From Zoroaster sp. YZ-2022 (lineage: Eukaryota > Echinodermata > Asteroidea > Forcipulatida > Zoroasteridae): 64,000 bases of DNA. Both the position numbers and the translations under genes were made by a program. Of this stretch, positions 12,001 through 24,000 are shown one piece after another; position 1 is the stretch's first letter; each line of letters opens with the position of its first letter. The stretch lies in assembly GCA_029582265.1 (NCBI GenBank), contig CM055834.1:1054001-1118000 (forward strand), in the 5' to 3' direction. The notes under the pieces were generated by a model that did not search any database, was not told the origin of the DNA, and saw nothing but the letters and a program-made list of their open reading frames with translations.

Positions 12001-15000
12001 TATTTCATTGTTAAGCGCTCTCATTTCATTGTTAAGCGCTCTTATTTCATTGTTAAGCGCTCTTATTTCATTGTTAAGTGCTCTTATTTCATTGTTAAGC
12101 GTTCTTATTTCATTGTTAAGCGATCTTATTTCATTGTTAAGTGCTCTTATTTCATTGTTAAGCGTTCTTATTTCATTGTTAAGCGCTCTTATTTCTTTGT
12201 TAAGTGCTCTTATTTCATTGTTAAGTGCTCTTATTTCATTGTTAAGTGCTCTTATTTCATTGTTAAGCGCTCTTATTTCATTGTTAAGCGATCTTATTTC
12301 ATTGTTAAGTGCTCTTATTTCATTGTTAAGCGCACTTATTTCATTGTTAAGCGATCTTATTTCATTGTTAAGCGCTCTTATTTCATTGTTAAGTGCTCTA
12401 ATTATTTCATTGTTAAGCTCTCTTATTTCATTGTTAAGCGCTCTTATTTCATTGTTAAGCGCTCTTATTTCATTGTTAAGCGCTCTTATTTCATTGTTAA
12501 GCGCTCTTATTTCATTGTTAAGTGCTCTAATTATTTCATTGTTAAGCTCTCTTATTTCATTGTTAAGCGCTCTTATTTCATTGTTAAGCGATCTTATTTC
12601 ATTGTTAAGTGCTCTAATTATTTCATTGTTAAGCTCTCTTATTTCATTGTTAAGCGCTCTTATTTCATTGTTAAGTGCTCTTATTTCATTGTTAAGCGTT
12701 CTTATTTCATTGTTAAGCGCTCTTATTTCATTGTTAAGTGCTCTTATTTCATTGTTAAGCGTTCTTATTTCATTGTTAAGCGCTCTTATTTCATTGTTAA
12801 GCGCTCTTATTTCATTGTTAAGTGCTCTTATTTCATTGTTAAGCGCTCTTATTTCATTGTTAAGTGCTCTTATTTCATTGTTAAGCGTTCTTATTTCATT
12901 GTTAAGTGCTCTTATTTCATTGTTAAGTGCTCTTATTTCATTGTTAAGTGCTCTTATTTCATTGTTAAGTGCTCTTATTTCATTGTTAAGCGTTCTTATT
13001 TCATTGTTAAGCGCTCTTATTTCTTTGTTAAGTGCTCTTATTTCATTGTTAAGTGCTCTTATTTCATTGTTAAGCGCTCTCATTTCATTGTTAAGCGCTC
13101 TCATTTCATTGTTAAGCGATCTTATTTCATTGTTAAGCGCTCTCATTTCATTGTTAAGCGCTCTCATTTCATTGTTAAGCGATCTTATTTCATTGTTAAG
13201 CGCTCTCATTTCATTGTTAAGCGCTCTCATTTCATTGTTAAGCGCTCTTATTTCATTGTTAAGCGCTCTTATTTCATTGTTAGCGCTCTTATTTCATTGT
13301 TAAAGCTCTTATTTCATTGTTAAGCGCTCTTATTTCATTGTTAAGTGCTCTAATTATTTCATTGTTAAGCTCTCTTATTTCATTGTTAAGCGCTCTTATT
13401 TCATTGTTAAGCGATCTTATTTCATTGTTAAGCGCTCTTATTTCATTGTTAAGCGATCTTATTTCATTGTTAAGCGCTCTTATTTCATTGTTAAGCGCTC
13501 TTATTTCATTGTTAAGTGCTCTAATTATTTCATTGTTAAGCTCTCTTATTTCATTGTTAAGCGCTCTTATTTCATTGTTAAGCGCTCTTATTTCATTGTT
13601 AAGCGCTCTTATTTCATTGTTAAGTGCTCTTATTTCATTGTTAAGCGATCTTATTTCATTGTTAAGCGCTCTTATTTCATTGTTAAGCGCTCTTATTTCA
13701 TTGTTAAGCGCTCTTATTTCATTGTTAAGCGCTCTTATTTCATTGTTAAGCGCTCTTATTTCATTGTTAAGCGCTCTTATTTCATTGTTAAGCGCTCTTA
13801 TTTCATTGTTAAGCGATCTTATTTCATTGTTAAGCGATCTTATTTCATTGTTAAGCGCTCTTATTTCATTGTTAAGTGCTCTAATTATTTCATTGTTAAG
13901 CTCTCTTATTTCATTGTTAAGCGCTCTTATTTCATTGTTAAGCGCTCTTATTTCATTGTTAAGCGCTCTTATTTCATTGTTAAGCGCTCTTATTTCATTG
14001 TTAAGCGATCTTATTTCATTGTTAGCGCTCTTATTTCATTGTTAAGCGCTCTTATTTCATTGTTAAGCGCTCTCATTTCATTGTTAAGCGCTCTCATTTC
14101 ATTGTTAAGCGCTCTTATTTCATTGTTAAGCGCTCTCATTTCATTGTTAAGCGCTCTCATTTCATTGTTAAGCGCTCTTATTTCATTGTTAAGCGCTCTC
14201 ATTTCATTGTTAAGCGCTCTCATTTCATTGTTAAGCGCTCTTATTTCATTGTTTAGCGATCTTATTTCATTGTTAAGCGCTATTTTTTCATTGTTAAGCT
14301 ATCTTATTTCATTGTTAAGCGCTCTTATTTCATTGTTAAGCGCTCTTATTTCATTGTTAAGCGCTCTTATTTCATTGTTAAGCGCTCTTATTTCATTGTT
14401 AAGCGCTCTTATTTCATTGTTAAGCGCTCTTATTTCATTGTTAAGCGCTCTTATTTCATTGTTAAGCGCTCTTATTTCATTGTTAAGCGCTCTTATTTCA
14501 TTGTTAAGCGATCTTATTTCATTGTTAAGCGCTCTTATTTCATTGTTAAGCGCTCTTATTTCATTGTTAAGCGCTCTTATTTCATTGTTAAACTCTTATT
14601 TCATTTCATTGTTAGCTCTCTCATTTCATTGTTAAGCGCTCTTATTTCATTGTTAAGCGCTCTTATTTCATTGTTAAGCGCTCTTATTTCATTGTTAAGC
14701 GCTCTTATTTCATTGTTAAGCGATCTTATTTCATTGTTAAGCGCTCTTATTTCATTGTTAAGCGCTCTTATTTCATTGTTAAGCGCTCTTATTTCATTGT
14801 TAAGCGCTCTTATTTCATTGTTAAGCGCTCTCATTTCATTGTTAAGCGCTCTCATTTCATTGTTAAGCGCTCTTATTTCATTGTTAAGCGATCTTATTTC
14901 ATTGTTAAGCGCTCTTATTTCATTGTTAAGCGCTCTTATTTCATTGTTAAGCGCTCTTATTTCATTGTTAAGCGCTCTTATTTCATTGTTAAGCTCTCTT

Positions 15001-18000
15001 ATTTCATTGTTAAGCGCTCTTATTTCATTGTTAAGCGATCTTATTTCATTGTTAAGTGCTCTTATTTCATTGTTAAGCTCTCTTATTTCATTGTTAAGCG
15101 CTCTTATTTCATTGTTAGCGATCTTATTTCATTGTTAAGCGCTCTTATTTCATTGTTAAGCGCTCTTATTTCATTGTTAAGCGCTCTTATTTCATTATCT
15201 TATTTCATTGTTAGCGATCTTATTTCATTGTTAGCGATCTTATTTCATTGTTAAGCGCTCTTATTTCATTGTTAAGCGCTCTTATTTCATTGTTAAGCGC
15301 TCTTATTTCATTGTTAAAGCGCTCTTATTTCATTGTTAAGCGCTCTTATTTCATTGTTAAGCGCTCTTATTTCATTGTTAAGCGCTCTTATTTCATTGTT
15401 AAGCGATCTTATTTCATTGTTAAGCGCTCTTATTTCATTGTTAAGCGCTCTTATTTCATTGTTAAGCGATCTTATTTCATTGTTAAGCGCTCTTATTTCA
15501 TTGTTAAGCGATCTTATTTCATTGTTAAGCGCTCTTATTTCATTGTTAAGCGCTCTTATTTCATTGTTAAGCGATCTTATTTCATTGTTAAGCGATCTTA
15601 TTTCATTGTTAAGCGCTCTTATTTCATTGTTAAGCGCTCTTATTTCATTGTTAAGCGCTCTTATTTCATTGTTAAGCGATCTTATTTCATTGTTAAGCGC
15701 TCTTATTTCATTGTTAAGCGCTCTTATTTCATTGTTAAGCGCTCTTATTTCATTGTTAAGCGATCTTATTTCATTGTTAAGCGCTCTTATTTCATTGTTA
15801 AGCGATCTTATTTCATTGTTAAGCGCTCTTATTTCATTGTTAAGCGCTCTTATTTCATTGTTAAGCGCTCTTATTTCATTGTTAAGCGCTCTTATTTCAT
15901 TGTTAAGCGCTCTTATTTCATTGTTAAGCGATCTTATTTCATTGTTAAGCGATCTTATTTCATTGTTAAGCGCTCTTATTTCATTGTTAAGCGCTCTTAT
16001 TTCATTGTTAAGCGATCTTATTTCATTGTTAAGCGCTCTTATTTCATTGTTAAGTGCTCTAATTATTTCATTGTTAAGCTCTCTTATTTCATTGTTAAGC
16101 GCTCTTATTTCATTGTTAAGCGCTCTTATTTCATTGTTAAGCGATCTTATTTCATTGTTAAGCGCTCTTATTTCATTGTTAAGCGATCTTATTTCATTGT
16201 TAAGCGCTCTTATTTCATTGTTAAAGCGCTCTTATTTCATTGTTAGCGCTCTTATTTCATTGTTAAGCTCTCTTATTTCATTGTTAAGCGCTCTTATTTC
16301 ATTGTTAAGCGATCTTATTTCATTGTTAAGCGATCTTATTTCATTGTTAAGCGATCTTATTTCATTGTTAAGCGCTCTTATTTCATTGTTAAGCGCTCTT
16401 ATTTCATTGTTAAGCGCTCTTATTTCATTGTTAAGTGCTCTTATTTCATTGTTAAGTGCTCTAATTATTTCATTGTTAAGCTCTCTTATTTCATTGTTAA
16501 GCGCTCTTATTTCATTGTTAAGCGATCTTATTTCATTGTTAAGCGCTCTTATTTCATTGTTAAGCGCTCTTATTTCATTGTTAAGCGATCTTATTTCATT
16601 GTTAAGCGCTCTTATTTCATTGTTAAGCGATCTTATTTCATTGTTAAGCGCTCTTATTTCATTGTTAAGCGCTCTTATTTCATTGTTAAGCGCTCTTATT
16701 TCATTGTTAAGCGCTCTTATTTCATTGTTAAGCTCTCTTATTTCATTGTTAAGCGATCTTATTTCATTGTTAAGCGCTCTTATTTCATTGTTAAGCGCTC
16801 TTATTTCATTGTTAAGCGCTCTTATTTCATTGTTAAGCTCTCTTATTTCATTGTTAAGCGATCTTATTTCATTGTTAAGCGCTCTTATTTCATTGTTAAG
16901 CGATCTTATTTCATTGTTAAGCGATCTTATTTCATTGTTAAGCGCTCTTATTTCATTGTTAAGCGCTCTTATTTCATTGTTAAGCTCTCTTATTTCATTG
17001 TTAAGCGATCTTATTTCATTGTTAAGCGCTCTCATTTCATTGTTAAGCGATCTTATTTCATTGTTAGCGATCTTATTTCATTGTTAAGCGATCTCATTTC
17101 ATTGTTAAGCGCTCTCATTTCATTGTTAAGCGATCTTATTTCATTGTTAAGCGATCTCATTTCATTGTTAAGCGCTCTCATTTCATTGTTAAGCGATCTT
17201 ATTTCATTGTTAAGCGATCTCATTTCATTGTTAAGCGCTCTCATTTCATTGTTAAGCGATCTTATTTCATTGTTAAGCGCTCTCATTTCATTGTTAAGCG
17301 CTCTCATTTCATTGTTAAGCGATCTTATTTCATTGTTAAGCGATCTTATTTCATTGTTAAGCGCTCTTATTTCATTGTTAAGCGATCTTATTTCATTGTT
17401 AAGCTCTCTTATTTCATTGTTAAGCGCTCTTATTTCATTGTTAAGCGCTCTTATTTCATTGTTAAGCGATCTTATTTCATTGTTAAGCGCTCTTATTTCA
17501 TTGTTAAGCGCTCTTATTTCATTGTTAAGCGCTCTTATTTCATTGTTAAGCGATCTTATTTCATTGTTAAGCGATCTTATTTCATTGTTAAGCGCTCTCA
17601 TTTCATTGTTAAGCGCTCTTATTTCATTGTTAAGCGATCTTATTTCATTGTTAAGCGATCTTATTTCATTGTTAAGCGCTCTTATTTCATTGTTAAGCGA
17701 TCTTATTTCATTGTTAAGCGATCTTATTTCATTGTTAAGCGATCTTATTTCATTGTTAAGCGCTCTTATTTCATTGTTAAGCGCTCTTATTTCATTGTTA
17801 AGCGCTCTTATTTCATTGTTAAGCGATCTTATTTCATTGTTAAGCGCTCTTATTTCATTGTTAAGCGCTCTTATTTCATTGTTAAGCGCTCTTATTTCAT
17901 TGTTAAGCGCTCTTATTTCATTGTTAAGCGCTCTCATTTCATTGTTAAGCGCTCTTATTTCATTGTTAAGCGCTCTTATTTCATTGTTAAGCGCTCTAAT

Positions 18001-21000
18001 TTCATTGTTAAGCGATCTTATTTCATTGTTAAGCGCTCTAATTTCATTGTTAGCGCTCTTATTTCATTGTTAGCGCTCTTATTTCATTGTTAAGCTCTTA
18101 TTTCATTGTTAAGCGCTCTTATTTCATTGTTAAGCGCTCTTATTTCATTGTTAAGCGCTCTTATTTCATTGTTAAGCGCTCTTATTTCATTGTTAAGCTC
18201 TCTTATTTCATTGTTAAGCGCTCTTATTTCATTGTTAAGCGCTCTTATTTCATTGTTAAGCTCTCTTATTTCATTGTTAAGCGCTCTTATTTCATTGTTA
18301 AGCGCTCTTATTTAATTGTTAAGTGCTCTAATTATTTCATTGTTAAGCTCTCTTATTTCATTGTTAAGCGCTCTTATTTCATTGTTAAGCGCTCTTATTT
18401 CATTGTTAAGCGCTCTTATTTCATTGTTAAGCGCTCTTATTTCATTGTTAAGTGCTCTAATTATTTCATTGTTAAGCTCTCTTATTTCATTGTTAAGCGC
18501 TCTTATTTCATTGTTAAGCGCTCTTATTTCATTGTTAAGTGCTCTAATTATTTCATTGTTAAGCTCTCTTATTTCATTGTTAAGCGCTCTTATTTCATTG
18601 TTAAGCGCTCTTATTTCATTGTTAAGCGATCTTATTTCATTGTTAAGCGATCTTATTTCATTGTTAAGCGAACTTATTTCATTGTTAAGCTCTCTTATTT
18701 CATTGTTAAGCGATCTTATTTCATTGTTAAGCGCTCTTATTTCATTGTTAAGCGATCTTATTTCATTGTTAAGCGATCTTATTTCATTGTTAAGCGCTCT
18801 TATTTCATTGTTAAGTGCTCTAATTATTTCATTGTTAAGCTCTCTTATTTCATTGTTAAGTGCTCTTATTTCATTGTTAAGCGATCTTATTTCATTGTTA
18901 AGCGCTCTTATTTCATTGTTAAGTGCTCTAATTATTTCATTGTTAAGCTCTCTTATTTCATTGTTAAGCGCTCTTATTTCATTGTTAAGCGATCTTATTT
19001 CATTGTTAAGCGCTCTTATTTCAGAGAAAACACAAACAAATTTACACAATTATACAAGAAGTTCTTACTGAATGTGTTTTCACACTTTTCTCATGAATTA
19101 GATTATGCATTGAGCTGAAATCTTATTTCATTGTTAGCGATCTTATTTCATTGTAGCGATCTTGATTTCATTGTTAAGCGATACTTATTTCATTGTTAAG
19201 CGATCTTATTTCATTGTTAAGCGCTCTTATTTCATTGTATAGCGCTCTTGATTCAAAGAGAGTAAGCATACTCATAGAAGCAGTTTTGACAACATTACCA
19301 GTGCTGTACCTTCCCTTCAATGTATATCTTGATTCAAAGAGAGTAAGCATACTCATAGAAGCAGTTTTGACAACATTACCAGTGCTGTACCTTCCCTTCA
19401 ATGTATATCTTGATTCAAAGAGAGTAAGCATACTCATATAAGCAGTTTTGACAACATTACCAGTGCTGTACCTTCCCTTCAATGTATATCTTGATTCAAA
19501 GAGAGTAAGCATACTCATATAAGCAGTTTTGACAACATTACCAGTGCTGTACCTTCCCTTCAATGTATATCTTGATTCACAGAGAGTAAGCATACTCATA
19601 GAAGCAGTTTTGACAACATTACCAATGCTGTACCTTCCCTTCAATGTATATCTTGATTCAAAGAGAGTAAGCATACTCATAGAAGCAGTTTTGACAACAT
19701 TACCAGTGCTGTACCTTCCCTTCAATGTATATCTTGATTCAAAGAGAGTAAGCATACTCATAGAAGCAGTTTTGCCAACATTACCAATACTGTACCTTCC
19801 CTTCAATGTATATCTTGATTCAAAGAGAGTAAGCATACTCATAGAAGCAGTTTTGCCAACATTACCAAAATGCTGTACGTTCCCTTTAATGTATATCTTG
19901 ATTCAAAGAGAGTAAGCATACTCATAGAAGCAGTTTTGCCAACATTACCAAAATGCTGTACCTTCCCTTTAATGTATATCTTGATTCAAAGAGAGTAAGC
20001 ATACTCACAGAAGCAGTTTTGTCAACATTACCAATGTTGTACCATCCCTTCAATGTATATCTTGATTCAAAGAGAGTAAGCATACTCACAGAAGCAGTTT
20101 TACCAACATTACCAATGTTGTACCTTCCCTTCAATGTATATCTTGATTCAAAGAGAGTAAGCATACTCATAGAAGCAGTTTTACCAATATTACCAATGTT
20201 GTACCTTCCCTTCAATGAATATCTTGATTCAAAGAGAGTAAGCATACTCACAGAAGCAGTTTTGCCAACATTACCAATGTTGTACCTTCCCTTCAATGTA
20301 TATCTTGATTCAAAGAGAGTAAGCATACTCACAGAAGCAGTTTTGCCAACATTACCAAAATGCTGTACCTTCCCTTTAATGTATATCTTGATTCAAAGAG
20401 AGTAAGCGATCTTATTTCAAGTCCCATGATTCAAAGAGAGTAAGCATACTCCCAGAAGCAGTTTGGCCAACATTACCAATGTTGTACCTTCCCTTCAATG
20501 TATATCTTGATTCAAAGAGAGTAAGCATACTCACAGAAGCAGTTTGGCCAACATTACCAATGTTGTACCTTCCCCTCAATGTATATCTTGATTCAAAGGG
20601 AGTAAAGCATACTCACAGAAGCAGTTTTACCAACATTACCAATGTTGTACCTTCCCTTCAATGTATATCTTGATTCAAAGAGAGTAAGCATACTCACAGA
20701 AGCAGTTTGGCCAACATTACCAATGTTGTACCTTCCCTTCAATGTATATCTTGATTCAAAGAGAGTAAGCATACTCATAGAAGCAGTTTGGCCAACATTA
20801 CCAATGCCGTATCTTCTCTTTTGAAGACTTCTAGTCCCAAATGTGTCTTTGCTTGGTTACTTGGTAGATTCATTGTTGAAGACGGCAGTGGTGAGGGCAT
20901 TGTGTGGTGCAGTGAACACTCCGCTATCGCTACCCTACTGGGCCTAACAGGGAAACAGTGGTCACAGCTAGAGCTTGCCGTAAAACGTTGCCAAGAAGTC

Positions 21001-24000
21001 GTCTACACTTACAAGAAAGAAGATTACAACAAAGTGGTTGGTGTCCATCCCTGTAAAGCCGTATTTACATGATCCAATTTTTCCCTTCCAACCTTGCATG
21101 CGACAACTTGTGTTGTATACAAAATGAAATATAGCAATATTTTATTGTTGCATGGGACTTGTCTTTAGAAGTTAAGGGAGAAGGGCCGAAGTTATGGTAC
21201 AGCCTTTGAGAAGCCCAGCCAGGCCCAGTCTTTGCGCAGGCCTATGGGCCTATATAATCCCCTAGCTGTGCGCAAAGGACCCTTTACTAATGAATAGATC
21301 ACAAATAGCTCTTATTGTTAACACCAACTTGACTGACACCTCAGCTGTCTTTTGTTCACAACTGCAGCCATTATAATTGAGCTCTACTTGGCTGGGCTAG
21401 GCCCTCCAGAAGCCCAGGTTATGTTGATTGGCAGGTTACTGTATTGTTACAGGATTAGGACTCACAAAAGACAGATTAGGAGGCCAGGTAGCCTGGGCCT
21501 GGCCTGGCTTCTCAAAGGCTTGGCTGTACCATGACTTTGGCCCTCCTCCCTTATTTTGCTATCTGAGCGAGGGGCGAGGGCACCATGCAGGTTCTAAGGG
21601 TTAGTGACATCGTATTACTAATGAATAGATCTCAAATAGCTCGTATTGTTAACACAGACTAGACTGACATCTCTGATGTCTTTCATTCACAACTGCAGCG
21701 ATTATAATTGAGCTCTACTTGGCTGGGCTAGGCTAGGCCCTCCAGAAGCCCAGGTTAGGTTGATTGGCAGGTACTGTATTGTTACAGGATTAGGCCGGGT
21801 TTCTCAAAGGCTTGGCTGTACCATGACTTTGGCCCTCCTCCCAAAATTGTGCGGAACTTATTGCAAGCAATTTTTTGGTAACATTTGATAGTAATTGTAT
21901 TGTTTTAATCTTTTCTTCAAGTGAATTATAACCCTGTATCCGAAAGCATGCCGCTGACTTCAAAGAGCTTGAGGTGCGAGTGATATACTGTGTAAATGCT
22001 TGTCACACTTTTCTTTTTTCAAATCACATCTGACAAAATGAGTGAGATTAAGATCTTGTACAAAAAGTATAAACATTTCTAGTGTGGGCTCATCGCAATT
22101 TGACATAGTGATACTTTCCTCGCCTTTCACCTCTGTGGATCTGGGTTAGAATCCCACTCTGACCCCCCTCTCCCCCCCCCCCCAAATTTTATTTTTTATT
22201 TATTTATTTTTTTGCCAACAGGGAAATACTTGATATATGTATACACAGGGACCAACTTTCCCATATACAAAGTATGGTGGCTAAGAGAGGCCTCACAAAT
22301 CGGGAAAACGTTCATACCCTATGTGAGAAAAGTCATTTAAAACACCGCACGGCAGAAATCCAATCGATCCAGCAATTTTGGCTGCAGTTGGACATCGTTT
22401 CATAGCAACAACCAAAAAAAATAAAAAATACCAATGCACAGGTCTGAGGCGACGCATACGGAGAGACGAGAAACCAGAGACTTTTTGGGGGGGGGCCTTA
22501 CATAGATTTTGGACTTTTCTCTCCCACATCTAAAACTGAACATTCTTTCATCGTCCTCTCTTCAAAGGTTTTTTTTTTTTTCAGGTGTCCGAGCTAAAGA
22601 CACTTTTTGGAGTCCTAATGATAAAATTACGCCAATTGTAATGAAATAAAACAGTCAAGATCTTTTTTTTGAAAATTATAATTGTCATGATGTTTCTAGG
22701 TGGAGATGCCAGAGTTATCATCGGATACCGACGGTTGGTTGAATCTACTATGCAGTCATAGCAGCATTCAGAAACCACTGGTTCTACACTGTCACCTCAT
22801 GGTCTGGGGTAACAGCAGCAAAAACGTTCAGACCACAACAGGTTTGTCAGGTGGATTATCCTACTTATTCATACCCAACTTTTACAAAATAAAACAGCTG
22901 AGCATAATCATTTGCTAAGTAGGTATGATTTGGTTACCAGCTAAATTTGTGTATAAAATATAGGGCTCATACTAAAAGGCATCAAGGCCTGGATTCGGCG
23001 TCAAGGCCTGGATTTGGCATCAAGGGTTTTTTACGACGACCACTAGTAAAAATAGCTGACAACAACATGTGAAATATGGCTAAATATCTAGAGGAAGCGT
23101 TAATATGATATACAAATATTTTTGGGAATTTCTCAAAGTCTTTGTACCATGAAAAAATGTATATTTAACCAGTTCGCGTCGGGAATAAAAAAGTTTTTCT
23201 GGGCCCCTGTGGCGGGTTTCTTTTTCCCACACACGTTAATGGAAGCTTCCACAGCGGGTGGCCGGCACTTCCGAGCATGTCACCATACACGCGTGGCTCA
23301 ACCAAGCATGCATACAAATATTCCGGAGTTTCCTATGGCGTGTTTAGACGCCCTCGATCCGTGGTGCAAAAAAAAATTGCGTGTATACACGGCCTCCGAC
23401 GCAAACTGGTTAAACTTGACAAACGTTAACATTTAACGGCGGCCATTTTGTCTTTTCACAGTTCGGTCATGCGCAGAATCGGTACAGTCCTATGCACATG
23501 ACCAAACATTTTTTCATGGTAAAAAGACTTTTAGAAATTCCCCAAAAATATTGATATATCACATTAATGCTTCCTCTGGGTATATGGCCATATTTCACAT
23601 GTTGTTTTCGGCTATTTGTACTCATTGACGCCTTGACATGTAGGCCTTGATACCGAATCCAAGCTTTGATGCCTCGAATCCAGTCCTTGACGCCTTTTAG
23701 TATGACCGAAATATAGACTTGTGGCTGATTAATAATAATAATAATGTATAGATTTATATAGCGCACGTATCCACCAACTAAGTGGCGCTCAAGGCGCATT
23801 ATATTATTATCCCTGCTCATAAGGCTCATAAGGCTCATAAATCATTCCTGAAACCATCTCAGCTCCCTGGGGAGTATACAGCTCAATTGCTGCCATTTCT
23901 AGCGCATAGAGAGCAAACCATCTCTGCCTTCACAGGTACCCATTTAACCCCTGGGTGGAGAGAAGCAATTATGGTTAAGTGTCTTGCTCAAGGACACAGG

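Noticed and set aside
11950..19118. Very long open frames (up to 584 codons) on both strands in the 21-bp array
   Set aside because: The period is a multiple of three and the unit lacks stops in several frames, so all are by-products. They are broken by 1-bp indels and have no splice or start context.
19174..20824. Repeated open frames in the 81-bp array
   Set aside because: 81 is also divisible by three; frames are open on both strands and end wherever the unit length changes.
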